DNA of 64,000 nt from positions 40,382-104,381 of the forward strand of contig QVRM01006092.1 of the NCBI GenBank assembly GCA_003439945.1, given 5' to 3'. Both the position numbers and the translations under genes were made by a program. This document shows positions 53,642 to 64,000 of this stretch, in pieces (position 1 is the first letter of the stretch; every line of letters starts with the position of its first letter). The notes beneath the pieces were generated by a model that saw only the letters and a program-made list of their open reading frames with translations, made no database searches and was not told where the DNA came from. The DNA comes from Dermanyssus gallinae. Lineage: Eukaryota > Arthropoda > Arachnida > Mesostigmata > Dermanyssidae.

Positions 53642-55471
53642 GCTGTCATTTTCATTGTCGTTATTATCACTCTCAGTGTTGTCATTACTGAAGCTGTTGA
53701 ATATTGTTGCTGTTGTTATTGCTATTCGTGATTGATACCTTCTTCCTCGTTACTGTCGCGGATAGATTGTTTCGGTCTGCTCGCAGTCTCTATCATGGAT
53801 CGTAGTAACTATCTGAAATGTGGAAAAATCGATTGAGTACGTGTGTTTTGCGTGTGTCGCTCTGACACGCTTTCTGTGGCAAGGGAGGTATCGCCTTCGT
53901 ATTTTCGTTTTGGGGAGGCGAGGGAGGCGAGCGACTACGAATGTTAACTATAGCAGTAGTAACAATATCGCCGGTGACGGCGACCACGGTAATTATGATG
54001 GCGGAGGCGGCGGCGGCGAAAGCGCACGCGATATTTGCGCATCCGACGTGAGGTCAACAATGACGGAACGCACCATCGCCGAAGCGGCGAGTGCTCTGGC
54101 AGCGTTGATCTGATGGCAACCCCGATTGCAGGCGGCAGCCAGCAAGCTCTCCTCAATCCTGTCGCCTTCCTGCAGTGGGTGGTACTGCAGCATTGTGTAC
54201 TAGCGCTGTACTACCTGCAGGTGACGTTCTTTCTAAAGGTGTTCGTTCGTTCGTTTTCCAGTGGCGAACTTTCTTCACCCGCTTCAAACGACAACGACAA
54301 CATGGTGGCCGACGACACATTCGTGGGTCGTGTGGCGGCTCTGCCCGCCGTCGGGGCAGCGATCGGCGTCGCGATGAGCTCGTACAACAAGCTCAAGGAG
54401 GTCTCGCCTGGCCCGCTCAAAAGCGTCATCGAGGCCGGCGAGAAGACGACTAACCTCGCGCTGGCCACGTCGCAGCCCATCCTCGAGAAGCTGCAGGGGC
54501 CGATCAAGTACGTCGATGATCTGGCCTGCCAGGGTCTCGACCGCGTCGAGCAGAGCGTGCCCTCGGTGAAGGACACGCCCGAGAAGATTCTGTCGGACGT
54601 CAGGCAGTACGGCACCGACAAGATGGTGGCGGTACGCGACAGCATGATGGACTACGGAAACCAGAAGCTCCAGCAGCTGGCTTCGAGCACGGTCGGTTCG
54701 GAGCGTTTCGAAGAGTATCGCGAGCAGCTCGTGAGCTACGCAGCTGTGGCTCTGACGGCAGCCGAGGGAGCGCTTGATTCGCATCTGACCGCCAACGGAG
54801 CCGTAGGACTCCCGCCGGCGAACGCCCACAACGCCGATCTGCGGGCTCGCGTTGAGCAGGTTACGGCCAAGGCGCGTCTGTGTGTGACGCATCACGCCAC
54901 CAGCCGATTTGTGGCGGCCCAGAAAGCCGCCTCTGACGGTGTGGCGCGCGTCCTGGAAGCTCTGAGTGTGATTCGGGTTCTCAAGGACAACGTCCGCGAG
55001 GGCCGCTCGGTGCAGGAGATCGCCCAGACGCTACACTTCGACTGGCTATCGGGCCTTCTCGAGGAAGCCAAGGATAAGCCGGTGACGCAGCAGGCTCTGT
55101 TCGTGGCGCAGGCCGCCGCCCGCGAGGCTCAGGAGGCTCTGAACCGAGCCCAGGAGGGTGTGAAGAGCAAGCTCAACGATACGTTCGTTTCCGTGGTCAA
55201 CCGGGCCGGCGAGCTCAACACCGCGCTCCAGGGAGCCTCTGTGAGCCAGCTTACGACGCAAGTGATGGCCACGCTCACCCAACAGGCGCAGCACCTCCAG
55301 ACCCTGATCCGCCAGCTCACCGGCCTCAATCTCACCCAGTACCTGCCCGAACTTAAAGAGCTCACCCCGGCCGATGACAGCACCAAGAGCAGCAGCAGCA
55401 GCAACATCGGCGGCGGCGGCGGTGAAGGCGAACACCGCGAACACCACCCAACTTCTGATGCGCCTCACTAG
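48781..55471 (+). CDS. Perilipin / lipid storage droplet protein (PAT family)
   Basis: PAT-family proteins coat lipid droplets and control lipase access to stored triglyceride. Two coding exons: 48781-48836 (MAANGKVPFAATAAAAAQ, Kozak-like ACAGAATGG, donor AAAA before GTAAGT, phase 2) and 54262-55471 (acceptor TCGTTTTCCAG). They join in phase to about 421 residues, normal for the family. The PAT domain begins near residue 38: FVGRVAALPAVGAAIG, SSYNKLKEVSPGPLKSVIEAGE, LATSQPILEKLQGPIKYVDDLACQGLDRVEQSVPSVKDTPE. A long helical, 11-mer-like middle follows, then a C-terminal helical part (TQVMATLTQQAQHLQTLIRQL, NLTQYLPELKEL) and a Ser/Gly/His-rich tail. Met33 at 54300 is a possible alternative start. 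Exon 2 is GC-rich with GC-ending codons, unlike its AT-rich surroundings. The 5.4-kb intron holds a SINE and a possible nested gene. Confidence 0.93.
48964..49103 (+). mobile_element. 5'-truncated tRNA-SINE with 14-bp target duplication
   Basis: The element (48978-49089) begins at the B-box (AAGTTCGAGCCCCACCGTTG) and carries the same body as the copy at 4364, ending GAGGGTCAGCCTGAAAAAG. It is flanked by TTTTACGTGTGTAC (48964-48977) and TTTTACATGTGTAC (49090-49103), a 14-bp duplication with one change. It sits in perilipin intron 1. Confidence 0.88.
49110..50900. other. Perilipin intron 1, no recognised feature apart from TA repeat
   Basis: Apart from the TA tract at 49821-49898 I see an imperfect 16-bp hairpin near 49230-49270 and short unsupported frames. 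Confidence 0.45.
49821..49898. repeat. (TA)n microsatellite
   Basis: TA tract of about 78 bp in perilipin intron 1. Confidence 0.97.
51008..51469 (-). CDS. Candidate small gene nested in the perilipin intron
   Basis: I do not recognise it. Two minus-strand exons join in phase: 51469-51345 (MKANGTHHLRARC... to DAGME, donor AAAG before GTACAA, phase 2) and 51242-51008 (acceptor TCTTCTTAG, stop). The product is 119 residues. The second exon reads VPYNRSSTLARHMMDEATMC, then a helical, charged stretch (RLHEIKYTLNDRFWEQLQEQ) and FKFVIDKYKNGTVF. Composition is protein-like rather than repeat-driven, with a coiled-coil-like middle as in small trafficking-complex subunits, but I cannot assign a family. 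An acceptor-like CGTAG just before the Met suggests an upstream noncoding exon. It could be a spurious ORF pair. Confidence 0.4.
51976..52014. repeat. (TA)n microsatellite
   Basis: TA tract, with a second short one at 52050-52070. Confidence 0.95.
52300..54261 (+). other. Low-complexity region before perilipin exon 2
   Basis: Dense CAG/CAA and TTG trinucleotide repeats (53015-53140, 53465-53515, 53600-53645) generate long repeat-driven frames that I do not accept as proteins. The perilipin frame stays open upstream of the exon 2 acceptor to Met at 54113, so an alternative promoter here could add a hydrophobic N-terminal segment. This may include noncoding 5' exons of alternative perilipin transcripts. 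Confidence 0.4.
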
Positions 55472-56037
55472 ACGCAATAACAAGGCGCAGCAGCACTGCC
55501 ACTCACCTCATCATGGTGGGTCGTAGAGAACCGAACTTCATCAGCTTGCCTATCGCTTCCAACGATCATGAACAAGGATCGAACGACATGATCGTCAGTG
55601 ACTTGCATTTTATAGTAAGATGATGAAGCTGTTCGTACAATCAAAGCTTTCCAGGTTTTTATATTTGCGTCAATGTCTGAATTTGCGTCTATTTATACAA
55701 GCACACTGCAAACGTACCATGGTTTCAACTTGCAACGTAATGAACACATCAATCAGCCCGGAGACGCTGCTGATATTTCTTAACAATCTTACGCAATCAC
55801 AAAAGTCAAAGAGAATCAGAGAGAGGGAGCCTTTCACGCAGGTTCATTGATTTCGTGAGCTCACGTATCACTCAGTGATCGGTACCCAACATTTGAGAAA
55901 GATGACAAATGAACTCATACTGACAAACCAGCAGGCGAACCGTGGCACGCAATTTCCTCGCGAAATTGATGAAATTAAGCCCACTGAGGGGTCAAAAATG
56001 AAAAAGAGAAAAACTCTTTGTCGTAATGTTCTGGCCT

Positions 56038-56043
56038 AATAAA
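56038..56043 (+). terminator. Candidate polyadenylation signal of the perilipin gene
   Basis: AATAAA on the plus strand about 570 bp after the perilipin stop. It is the first canonical signal I noticed downstream. Confidence 0.5.
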
Positions 56044-56099
56044 GAAGTAAGCCTTGCGTATGCTATATATTTGTGTGTATATTTGTATAGGTAACAGCA

Positions 56100-57300
56100 A
56101 TCCATGTGCATGCTCTGCATTTGGTTAAGCTCAAGATGACTAGGAAACCTAAAAAGCCCAATAGTCGACTATGATCTATAATATTTATGACATTCCATTG
56201 CAGAACAGCGTTAATTGGTTGTCTTGAATTGGATCGTTATAGGGGCATGTTAAATGATAGGTTTAACACTCGGTAGTTATGCTGCGAAGTACAAACGGAA
56301 AACAGGCACGTAAATTAACGGAAGAGGCACCAGAAAAGAGGTGTGCATATCAAAACGTAGTTTATCTGCAAGCCAAGCTAGTGACGAAAGAGTTTAGTGA
56401 CAAATATACCTAGCGGTAGACTGACGGTAAATGGGTTGCATAGAAAGGCATTCATTAGTACACGGCGTTGTTAAACCGCACGCATATGTTATGTCCTCAT
56501 CGACCAGATTGCCACACAATTTGCCGGATAGCTGCTCAATTGTCAGTTCGCCGCTAAATAATACAAAGGAACTCATTTAAGGTACTAAAAACGCCGTATT
56601 TTTTTGGCATGCAACCGTACAGCTCCTATATATATAGCCTGGAGCAAAAGCATAAGTCGCAGCACCATATGATTTCTTATGGCATAAGCTCGTATGTGAA
56701 TGCACAGTGTTGAAGTAGTTTCGGCCCGCTGTGTTTCGGGCGGAGCATTGCGAGTATTTCACTGCACTAGCGTCGCCTATTATTCGTTTCACTCTAGCCC
56801 TATAACAGTGGAATCGCTGGACTCTGCTGTTGGGTGCTGAAAGTATAGCGAGTAATAACTTTGCGCACACGACTGACTTAGTAGGTAAGGTATAGCTTTA
56901 TATTTTGCTTACCTGCAGACTTTTGTTTACTTTTGAAAAGGAACACCGCAATAAGATAGAGCTCCAAGAAGACTACACCGGGAAATAAAATTCTTCTTAT
57001 TCTTCTTCTTCTTCTCGTTCTTTATTATATTATCGAATAATAATGATTTCTGTACAATCCACGCAATACGCACCCAGTTAAGCAAACAAACGCTTAATGA
57101 GATAGAACGATTATTGTTGCAAATTTTCCTATTGCATTAGTGTCGCTTTCAACGTCAATTGACTATAGCCTTGTTGATTGGATTATTTTGATGATCAGTT
57201 CAGTTTTCTCTGCATAGATTGGGTGGTGTCTTTTATTTAAAACAAGTGCATAGATTGAATGGTCTTTTGATTTTAGTGTTGTAGATTATCGTTAGATCTA
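56100..57300. other. Stretch without a supported gene
   Basis: The minus-strand frame at 56394-56576 (ELTIEQLSGKLCGNLVDED) has protein-like composition and a TTATTTAG acceptor-like site before it, so it might be an exon. (TTC)n lies near 56993-57015. Nothing else is supported. Confidence 0.35.
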
Positions 57301-57341
57301 GCGTGTTTATAAAAATAATTAAAAATATTAAAATAATGAAT

Positions 57342-57569
57342 TCAAAATAAAACGATTGCCGCATGAACGCTCTGTGTCGCTTCTGAAATGCGAAACAACT
57401 GGTGCCGTCCCGTTGTGAAAACTAGTGCAGGTGGGTTAGACAGAGTCCGTGCAGCTACCACGCGGTGATCACACAATCCGCCGAAACGAAACAATACACA
57501 GTCGTTAACAGCATAGCTCACAAGGCTGTCTTCTATTAACTCAAGCGTCTCAGTGCCACCGGCCGCCAT
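57342..57569 (-). CDS. Candidate first exon of an unknown gene
   Basis: The minus strand begins CAACATGGCGGCCGGTGG, a start context common in animal housekeeping genes, and reads MAAGGTETLELIEDSLVSYA, VNDCVLFRFGGLCDHRVV and onward to a stop at 57342. I recognise no domain. A donor at HRV (before GTAGCT) is possible and would make this only a first exon. Confidence 0.3.
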   Translation of the reverse strand: MAAGGTETLELIEDSLVSYAVNDCVLFRFGGLCDHRVVAARTLSNPPALVFTTGRHQLFRISEATQSVHAAIVLF

Positions 57570-57839
57570 GTTGCAATAGGTGTTCCTAACTTTACAAATT
57601 GACTTATACTAATGTGTATATTAGTAAGCAACTAGACGTCAGTAATTCTATGGTAGTTATACACACACATATAAATTTGTATATAATATTTTGTTTTTAA
57701 ACAATTAAGCTCTATATATTTATATATATATATTTTTTTTTACATATCCCTCGGCAATTTCTTCATTTTTGCGCAATGTATACTCACGGTACTATCGTAT
57801 AGTTCTATGTATGCCAAACTGGAGCGCAGATGGCTTTCT

Positions 57840-58200
57840 GCACATCAAGCTGGACCGCCATCGACATCCTGTTGTGGCTTTCCATGAGCACGGTGATCTG
57901 ATGAAGTAGTATTTCTTAAGGTAATTCGCATATTCGAGGTGATTTACCTCAGGATGGCAGGTCGCGCTTTATATCTAGCATCTAAATCCGGCACAGCAGC
58001 GGCGAGGTGCAGCTGCCTTGAGGGACGCCGGTCGGAAAGGGTCTCCCGAGAGAGCTGTTGACTCGAATTCGAAAATATCTCCAGTGTAGACGTACCCCTA
58101 CTAGGCTATTTGGTGTAAGAGAAGTCTGTGCTTAACTCGATCCAAAACACTTTGTAGGTGAACATTTTATGAGTGGATTTTTGTGGGTTAGTAAACAGCA
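57840..58200 (-). mobile_element. LINE reverse-transcriptase fragment
   Basis: On the minus strand, KVLDRVKHRLLLHQ (motif A follow-on), then RVNSSLGRPFPTGVPQGSCTSPLL (motif B, VPQGS) in the jockey/R1 style, with stops between. It is a short dead fragment. Confidence 0.65.
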
Positions 58201-61200
58201 GGATAGAGGTAGCCGTTGCACTTAAGTGAAAGCGGCCACATGCAACACCAGATTAGTTTCAAAGACTACTCATCAACACGTGCATTTTTTGGAAATTCGG
58301 CACACCACAATAAATGTATTTCCTTCCACGTAGCGATTATCGTTTCATAGGGCTTTGGGTGTCAGTCCAGCAGATGTCTGCTAATTTATCAAGGTCTGAT
58401 AATTATAGCGCTAAACAAAAAAATTACGAATGCTCTGGCGGACAATCTAGTGAGACACTCTAGCATTTTGCACTTACCAAACCGAACCGAAGAGCTAAAC
58501 ACAAGGAAAGCAGACCGCTTTCGTTAGAGCCTTTATTAGAGCAGTTGAGCTCTATTCATATTCTTACTTCTGCCAAGTCGATCTTTCTTTAACACGTATT
58601 GAAGTGCCCAACCACCTCACTTTTCACCGATGCTAGCATCTTATCATTCATTCATCAGATTATATGATATACTCTTTTCTCTGCTGGGATGAAGACTTCC
58701 TCAAAGAAGGGAAGGCAAGTACTACACGCTTTTAAAGTTTCACACGCCTTCATTGACAACAGTTACCCTATGTAGGATTACGGTAAATACCTAAATGCTA
58801 CACAATTATATCAATAACGTACGTGTTAAACTGAACCTATTTACAGTACGTAAGGTGTGTGATTCAACATACAATTGGTTGCAAATTCTATACATTTGGC
58901 CTTGGTCAAAATATAAGGTTTGTGCTAAGTCCGCCATATAAGAATAAACAGTTAAGAAGTCTTCTCATACATTGCGCCATCACATGCAGAATTAAAAACG
59001 TCTCGCTACATCATACTCTCCACCTGGAATCACGAAATTAAGTACACTTTAGGATTTCAAACGTTCTTCTACCTCTATTGGTTGGAAACAGTTGGAACAC
59101 ATATAAGGCCTGCTACGCAAAGAGCAGCGTATATGTGCAAATACAAATTTTAAGTGTTCAGACAACTAAGAAAACCACTTCCCAGTGGCTTGTCTTCTAT
59201 CTAATATCTTGTCTTCTTTTTCCGGAATGTGCATATGGGTCCGGTACCACTCATCGAAAACGTTTTTTTATACAACTCTGACAACTGTTGCATTAAATGA
59301 GCAAGTCACTGATGGTTGATTGAAAATCAATATTTTATTACACTTCCAGCTCTGTGATTTATTAACCAGTTTTAAGCCATTCAAGCGTTATCCCGTTGAG
59401 ACGAAATTGCCACTTTACGTAAGCCTTTGCTGTCATCTCATAGTGAAAACGCCCCATATACCGACGCCGCAATTAGCCTTCAGCATCGTTTTAACGTACG
59501 TAGCATATCTGATTATGAAAACACTGAGCGGCAGTTATTTGGCCATCGAGACGAAAACAATGTATAAGATATCGGCTATGATTTCACCTTCGACAATGAT
59601 ATAACAATATCACGGTGTGTGGTAAGAGGCGGGCAGGGCGGCTCATTACGATGCGGTCAACCTAACTCTAAGAAAAATCAGCTCTAACTAGACGAGGGAG
59701 TAGAGTTGAAACATTGCCAAACGGAAACAAAAACCAAATAGAATGATAAAGTCACAATAATGACCGATGGCCAGTCGTTGCTGGCCGTCGGTCCTACTCA
59801 CAAAGATCGCCGATCGAGCAGCATCTGCCAGTGAACCTTCAACATAATAATGCGGAGCGAGTACGAATAGAAAATTACACTTGTTGTACTAGTGCTAGAG
59901 TAATCAAGGGAGGCAACTACCACACAAACGGCCACATTCATCGTTTCGTTGGTTGGTGGTCGAGCTAGCTTCTGTACGAGCCCTGATGGGTGAATCAGGG
60001 TAATGATGATACATTTGGGTAATATCTGTAGCTTCAGCATCAATATTCCTATGCCCACATAGAACCGGCCGACTAATTTGCAATTAAATTTCATTCATTA
60101 ACAATTAATCTTCCAAAAAATATGTGAATTTTAGATTAAAGATGAGAGAAGTCCCTGTTCCTGTCAATATGTGGATACTTAAACATATTCCTACCAGTCA
60201 GTTATTGCGCTTCAGCAAGCAGACAAACATTAAGTGGAATTTTGGCAAATAATTTCCACTGTAGCGCCCTCTAAATAAGTCACAATTTGTCTTCTCTTTC
60301 TGTGGATTGCTTGCTTCGTGTGACGACTTCATTTGACGTGCGACTTGGTTGGTTACACCTTCCCTGGGCTTCTCTCTCTCTCTCTTTCTCGCCGTCTTCA
60401 CTGCATTCTACGGTTGATGCGTTATAACTACACCATAAACGTCCCACACGATAATAGATATCGCCCAAAACTGCACAGCTGTCGAAGGAGGCATATCTGA
60501 ATGCCCCGTGAGATATGGATTTGCGATGTGTACAGGTGACCGACTTGCGTCCTACCGCGCCGTGGGCAAGACCTGTCAACGTGAGTCTTCGTAGTACTGA
60601 ACATAGTAATCTTGTAGGACTATGCTCCATAAACAAGTGTTGAAGCCCATGAAATCTTTTAGGTGGCATAGTTGCTCGCCATTCTAATATTTTGAAACGA
60701 CAGAACTATGGTATTCTAACATATCGTTTTTGGGCTGGATTGTACAACAAGCATACAGACACACACACATACATATATATATAACGGTACCGAAACCACT
60801 TATATGCTTAATTACTAGAGAACCACGCTAGTTTACACAACTTGTAAAGCACTGGTACATAATGTTCGAACGAAACAGCACCGTCGTCGCGCGGTCCTCG
60901 CGGTGTTTACTGAAAAATATTTTTCTAGTCACAGATGTGACGTTTGGCCATCGATGTTTATCTGCCGTTATTTAGCTCTTTAATTGTTCTTCAATAGCCA
61001 ATGCAGTTTTTCACAATGAGAGGATTGTGGTGGGGATGGTGATGAGGTTGACAAATGGTACCTGCAGCAATAAACACGTTGTCAACAAAGATATGCCTGC
61101 TTTCTCGTTGTGTTAAGCCGTCCAAGCACGCATCATCAGCATCATCTCTGGTTACAGCAGTGCCTCGTTGTATTTGTCTATACAAGCATCGTGGGGAGAT

Positions 61201-61370
61201 GAGCTCGGCGTTGTGCGCATTATCGAGATAGACTACTATAATCGCTTTTTAATATATATATATATATATATACAACGCCTAAGCTCTATTCTGCCATTTT
61301 TACTCCATTCCGGCGGATTCTTACTTCAGCTTTACTCGTATCGCGTAAAGACAATAGCAACAGACCCAGT
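58200..61370. other. Long stretch without a recognised gene
   Basis: I see short AT-rich frames only. A 129-codon minus frame at 60280-60669 has no domain and ends in a (GA)n-derived Glu/Arg run. Confidence 0.45.
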
Positions 61371-61377
61371 TATGCTA

Positions 61378-61381
<4 letters not shown>

Positions 61382-61464
<83 letters not shown>
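61382..61464. repeat. (TA)n microsatellite
   Basis: TA tract of about 83 bp. Confidence 0.97.
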
Positions 61465-61465
<1 letters not shown>

Positions 61466-61469
61466 CCTT

Positions 61470-62640
61470 AGAAAATTAATTTCGGACGATCGTCGTATGT
61501 ACGCTTAGTATCATTAACTACGGATAATGCGTGTCTTTATTATTCGGCGCTTACTACGTGCCTGAGCCTTTGGCTCAACTTGTTTTAATTTCAATGAAAC
61601 CTTATGAAAGTCGTCATGCTTTATGTACCAATTACTAACATGTTACTGGCATTTTTTTTAATTGACACCTTATATTTTTACCCTTGCGACATATATCACA
61701 CGGCGGACACGCATAGGCATTTACAATCGCCAGTAACTACGTTGTTGTTTATCACATTGTAAGCGGCTGTCTGGCTTTCAAAACAATTATCAATGCTATA
61801 CATGGACGCTTGCTTATGCACTAACATGCCTAGTGAATAAAATTGATATATTAGGCGACAAAAAAACGACAACATACACAAAGCAACTAGACCATAATGT
61901 ATTATTTGCTTTCATCAAGGTCCTAACAAAAGACAGAACATTTTTCTCTCTGTCCCTCTAAGTTTATATATATATGCACGTATTGCAAGCACGTATCTGT
62001 ATATATATATAAATAAAAAATAAGACAGAGAGAGGGGGGGGGGCGAAAAATGTAGAACAATGTTATGATCAATTCGGCAAAGTGATTTTCTGTACAAAAG
62101 CGTTTTGTCAACTGTATGCAATGATAATTTATTAGCAGTAATCCCAGTGATGCGCCGTTAATGTTCGTCCGTCAAATTGTGTTTCTACTTTCGACAAATA
62201 CAGGGCAAGTGTCGGGGCTCCGCGACGAATATCGATATCGGCAGCAACAAACATGTTGCCAAATACAAATGTCAACAAAAGCTCCTCGCTTAAATCTCGA
62301 GCTCTTCCACAACGGCTCTAAAATCTCTGGTGGAGTACTAGTTAATTCATCAGTGGATTCGTGAGCAACTAACTAACTCACTAGCTAGATATCATAATCA
62401 TCATTACCAGCCTCGGACGTCTAGTCACTAGGTGTTTACCTCCCAAACAATCGCTACTTACAACTTCTCTACTTATCTCACTGCGGCAGGAGCCTATGGA
62501 GCAGCAGATGGTCCCACTCGACACACTTCTATCGAACGGCGCGTCGCCCTGCCAAGGCCCCTCTTACTTTATAACATCCAAGGCTTTTATAGGCGCATAC
62601 CGATGCAGCGCGGATCTTGGTGGGGCAGTTGGTTTTGAGG
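61470..62640. other. Stretch before the PGC-1-like gene end
   Basis: Likely to include the 3' untranslated region of the minus-strand gene at its high-coordinate end. No other gene is visible. Confidence 0.4.
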
Positions 62641-62651
62641 AATATGAGACT

Positions 62652-63019
62652 TCATTTTCGCCGGGCGCCGGATGGGGCCGCTCCTTTGAGCGACCGCAGG
62701 AGGCTGTCGAAATCGTCGTCCTTTTTGACCAGGTCTTTCAGGCCCTCCTGGAGGTAGTCCTTTTCCGGCTGGCCATCTAAATCGGACCACTGCTGTCCAC
62801 AAAATTGGCGGCGTCCACCGAAGCACAACTTAAAGTGGGGCAATGAAGGGTCCTCGTTCCCGCGCTCAACGGCGCGGTACGCGTCTTCGGCGTGCTCGAA
62901 CGTGACGAATCCGTAGTTCTCACCTGTGTCGCGGAAGTGCAACGACACGGCTAGGATGTTTCCGAATCGACCGAACCACTCACGAATCTGCTGCCGGGTC
63001 GTACCCTCAGGAATCTTGC
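62652..63019 (-). CDS. PGC-1/Spargel-like transcriptional coactivator, last exon
   Basis: PGC-1 family proteins (Spargel in flies) coactivate nuclear receptors and NRF factors to drive mitochondrial and energy-metabolism genes in the nucleus; their C terminus carries an RNA-recognition motif. This exon (acceptor GCATCGCAG at 63020, stop at 62652; about 122 codons) starts within the first RRM strand (GKIPEGTTRQQIREWFGRFG), has an RNP1-like ENYGFVTF, then the family signature FKLCFGGRRQFC followed by WSDLDG, and ends DDDFDSLLRSLKG, matching the PGC-1 DFDSLLKEA end. It enters two bases into a codon, so the preceding exon must end in phase 1 just after an IYVG-type strand. I could not find that exon before 64,000. 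The N-terminal activation and RS regions are outside or unseen. Confidence 0.87.
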
Positions 63020-63404
63020 CTGCGATGCATTCCACACAATTTGTTACACAAAGAAAAAAAAACAGCATTAGGCATATATATACAGTGGCAACAGCAATAT
63101 TAATAGTAGCGTGAAATCGACGACCATGCAATGGCATGGCCTGCGTCGACATATTAGAAGGCATGACTACCCGCCTAAGAAAGCGTGTGTGTGTTGTGAC
63201 TTGGGGGTGAGCAGTCAGGTGCTGAAGACAATGCTGTGCATTAATGTTCGGCCGGCGACGAATCTGATAGACGTAGGGCGCCGCAGCCTTTGACATCTCA
63301 AGCAAGCAAGCCTCTTTTTCCTCTTCATACCGGCGTTTACTATAAATGAGCAGCTCCTTGGTGGATGATTTATGTTGTCTATCCCCACCCTCCGCTTAGC
63401 ACTT

Positions 63405-63500
63405 ATCTAAGGGTCCGGGTGTAGAGCCCTTGCTTGTCGCAAAGGCTCCAATACTTCCTGACGTTTTAGGTAGCAGGCCTGGTCTACGCCTGCAGTCTTC
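63405..63500 (-). mobile_element. LINE linker fragment
   Basis: On the minus strand, QACYLKRQEVLEPLRQARAL then HPDP and a stop, matching the 34495-34570 segment of the APE-type LINE (ACYLK...VLELL..ARALHPDS). It is a short fragment in the intron or flank of the PGC-1-like gene. Confidence 0.6.
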
Positions 63501-63509
63501 TTCATGTGG

Positions 63510-64000
63510 TTGATGTCGCTCTCGGGTGGCACTGATTTGCGTTCACCAGCAGCGCCACAGCAGTCACCAACATGACGTCGGTTGTCATGTCACTGCCGCT
63601 GCAGTTGCTACTGGCGCTGCGGCTGTACCCTTTTGGGCTTTTTTTGCGCCGGCGTCAGAGCAGTTTCGTGCTCTGCTCAGGCTGCTTCTTCTTTCGGTGG
63701 GACGAGAATCGAGCTGAGGGTGATAGAAAGATCTGCCATCTTCAGCTTTGCCACACAAACGCGCTGGCAACGGCGGCAATCCGACTAACGTGCAGCAAAA
63801 CCGTGTAAATTGCACCGGCACTGGGGACACTCTCAACTCTGACATGGTCACACATGCAAGGGGGCACCGAGGGGCATTGCAGCGCCTCCACCGGGGGCTC
63901 GGTGATGACATGATGACAAAACTGAGCAGCGCCCACCATATAAGACGAGCATCGGATCCGATCCATTCACACAAGCTCTTTATTGCGGACCAGCTGCTGC
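63510..64000. other. Window end, no recognised feature
   Basis: Probably intron of the PGC-1-like gene. I see no further RRM or RS-rich exon. Confidence 0.4.

Noticed and set aside
52968..53731. Ser/Asn- and Cys/Leu-rich frames before perilipin exon 2
   Set aside because: Entirely driven by CAG/CAA/TTG repeats readable in several frames on both strands.
60280..60669. 129-codon minus-strand frame
   Set aside because: No domain; its C-terminal Glu/Arg run comes from a (CT)n repeat; no splice or start support.

Overview
The window is animal nuclear DNA: genes are split by introns, there are no operons, and more than 20 (TA)n or (TTA)n microsatellite tracts lie among R1-, R2- and jockey-like LINE debris, tRNA-derived SINEs and a mariner. 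Gene content (secernin, a PAT-family perilipin, a PGC-1/Spargel-like RRM protein) fits an arthropod. A mite or tick is my guess, but nothing in the sequence proves the class.

Layout. 1-9,600 is gene-poor repeat country: a ~200-bp inverted repeat around an R1-like LINE remnant, a complete tRNA-SINE with target duplication, perfect hairpins and TA tracts. 9,638-15,226 (+) is a secernin gene with eight coding exon positions; position 5 is a choice between two homologous exons. 15.2-18.5 kb holds nothing I recognise. 18,523-20,188 (-) is the 3' part of an unidentified Gln/Asn-rich protein gene. 21,070-24,976 (-) is a methionine-rich secreted-protein gene with two possible signal-peptide first exons. 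25-47 kb is a transposon graveyard: several LINE 3' ends with a restriction-like endonuclease, LINE reverse transcriptases, gag-like ORF1 pieces and a mariner with perfect 29-bp ends. 48,781-55,471 (+) is a perilipin gene with a 5.4-kb intron; a small unidentified gene may lie inside that intron on the other strand. 56-62.6 kb is mostly unrecognised. 62,652-63,019 (-) is the last exon of a PGC-1/Spargel-like coactivator whose remaining exons lie outside the window or were not recognised.

The perilipin coats lipid droplets and PGC-1/Spargel controls mitochondrial and energy genes, so two metabolism genes lie about 7 kb apart. I see no evidence that this is more than chance. The observations most worth checking are the two homologous secernin exons whose reading-frame arithmetic allows only one at a time, and the two signal-peptide exons that both fit the same downstream splice phase in the Met-rich gene.
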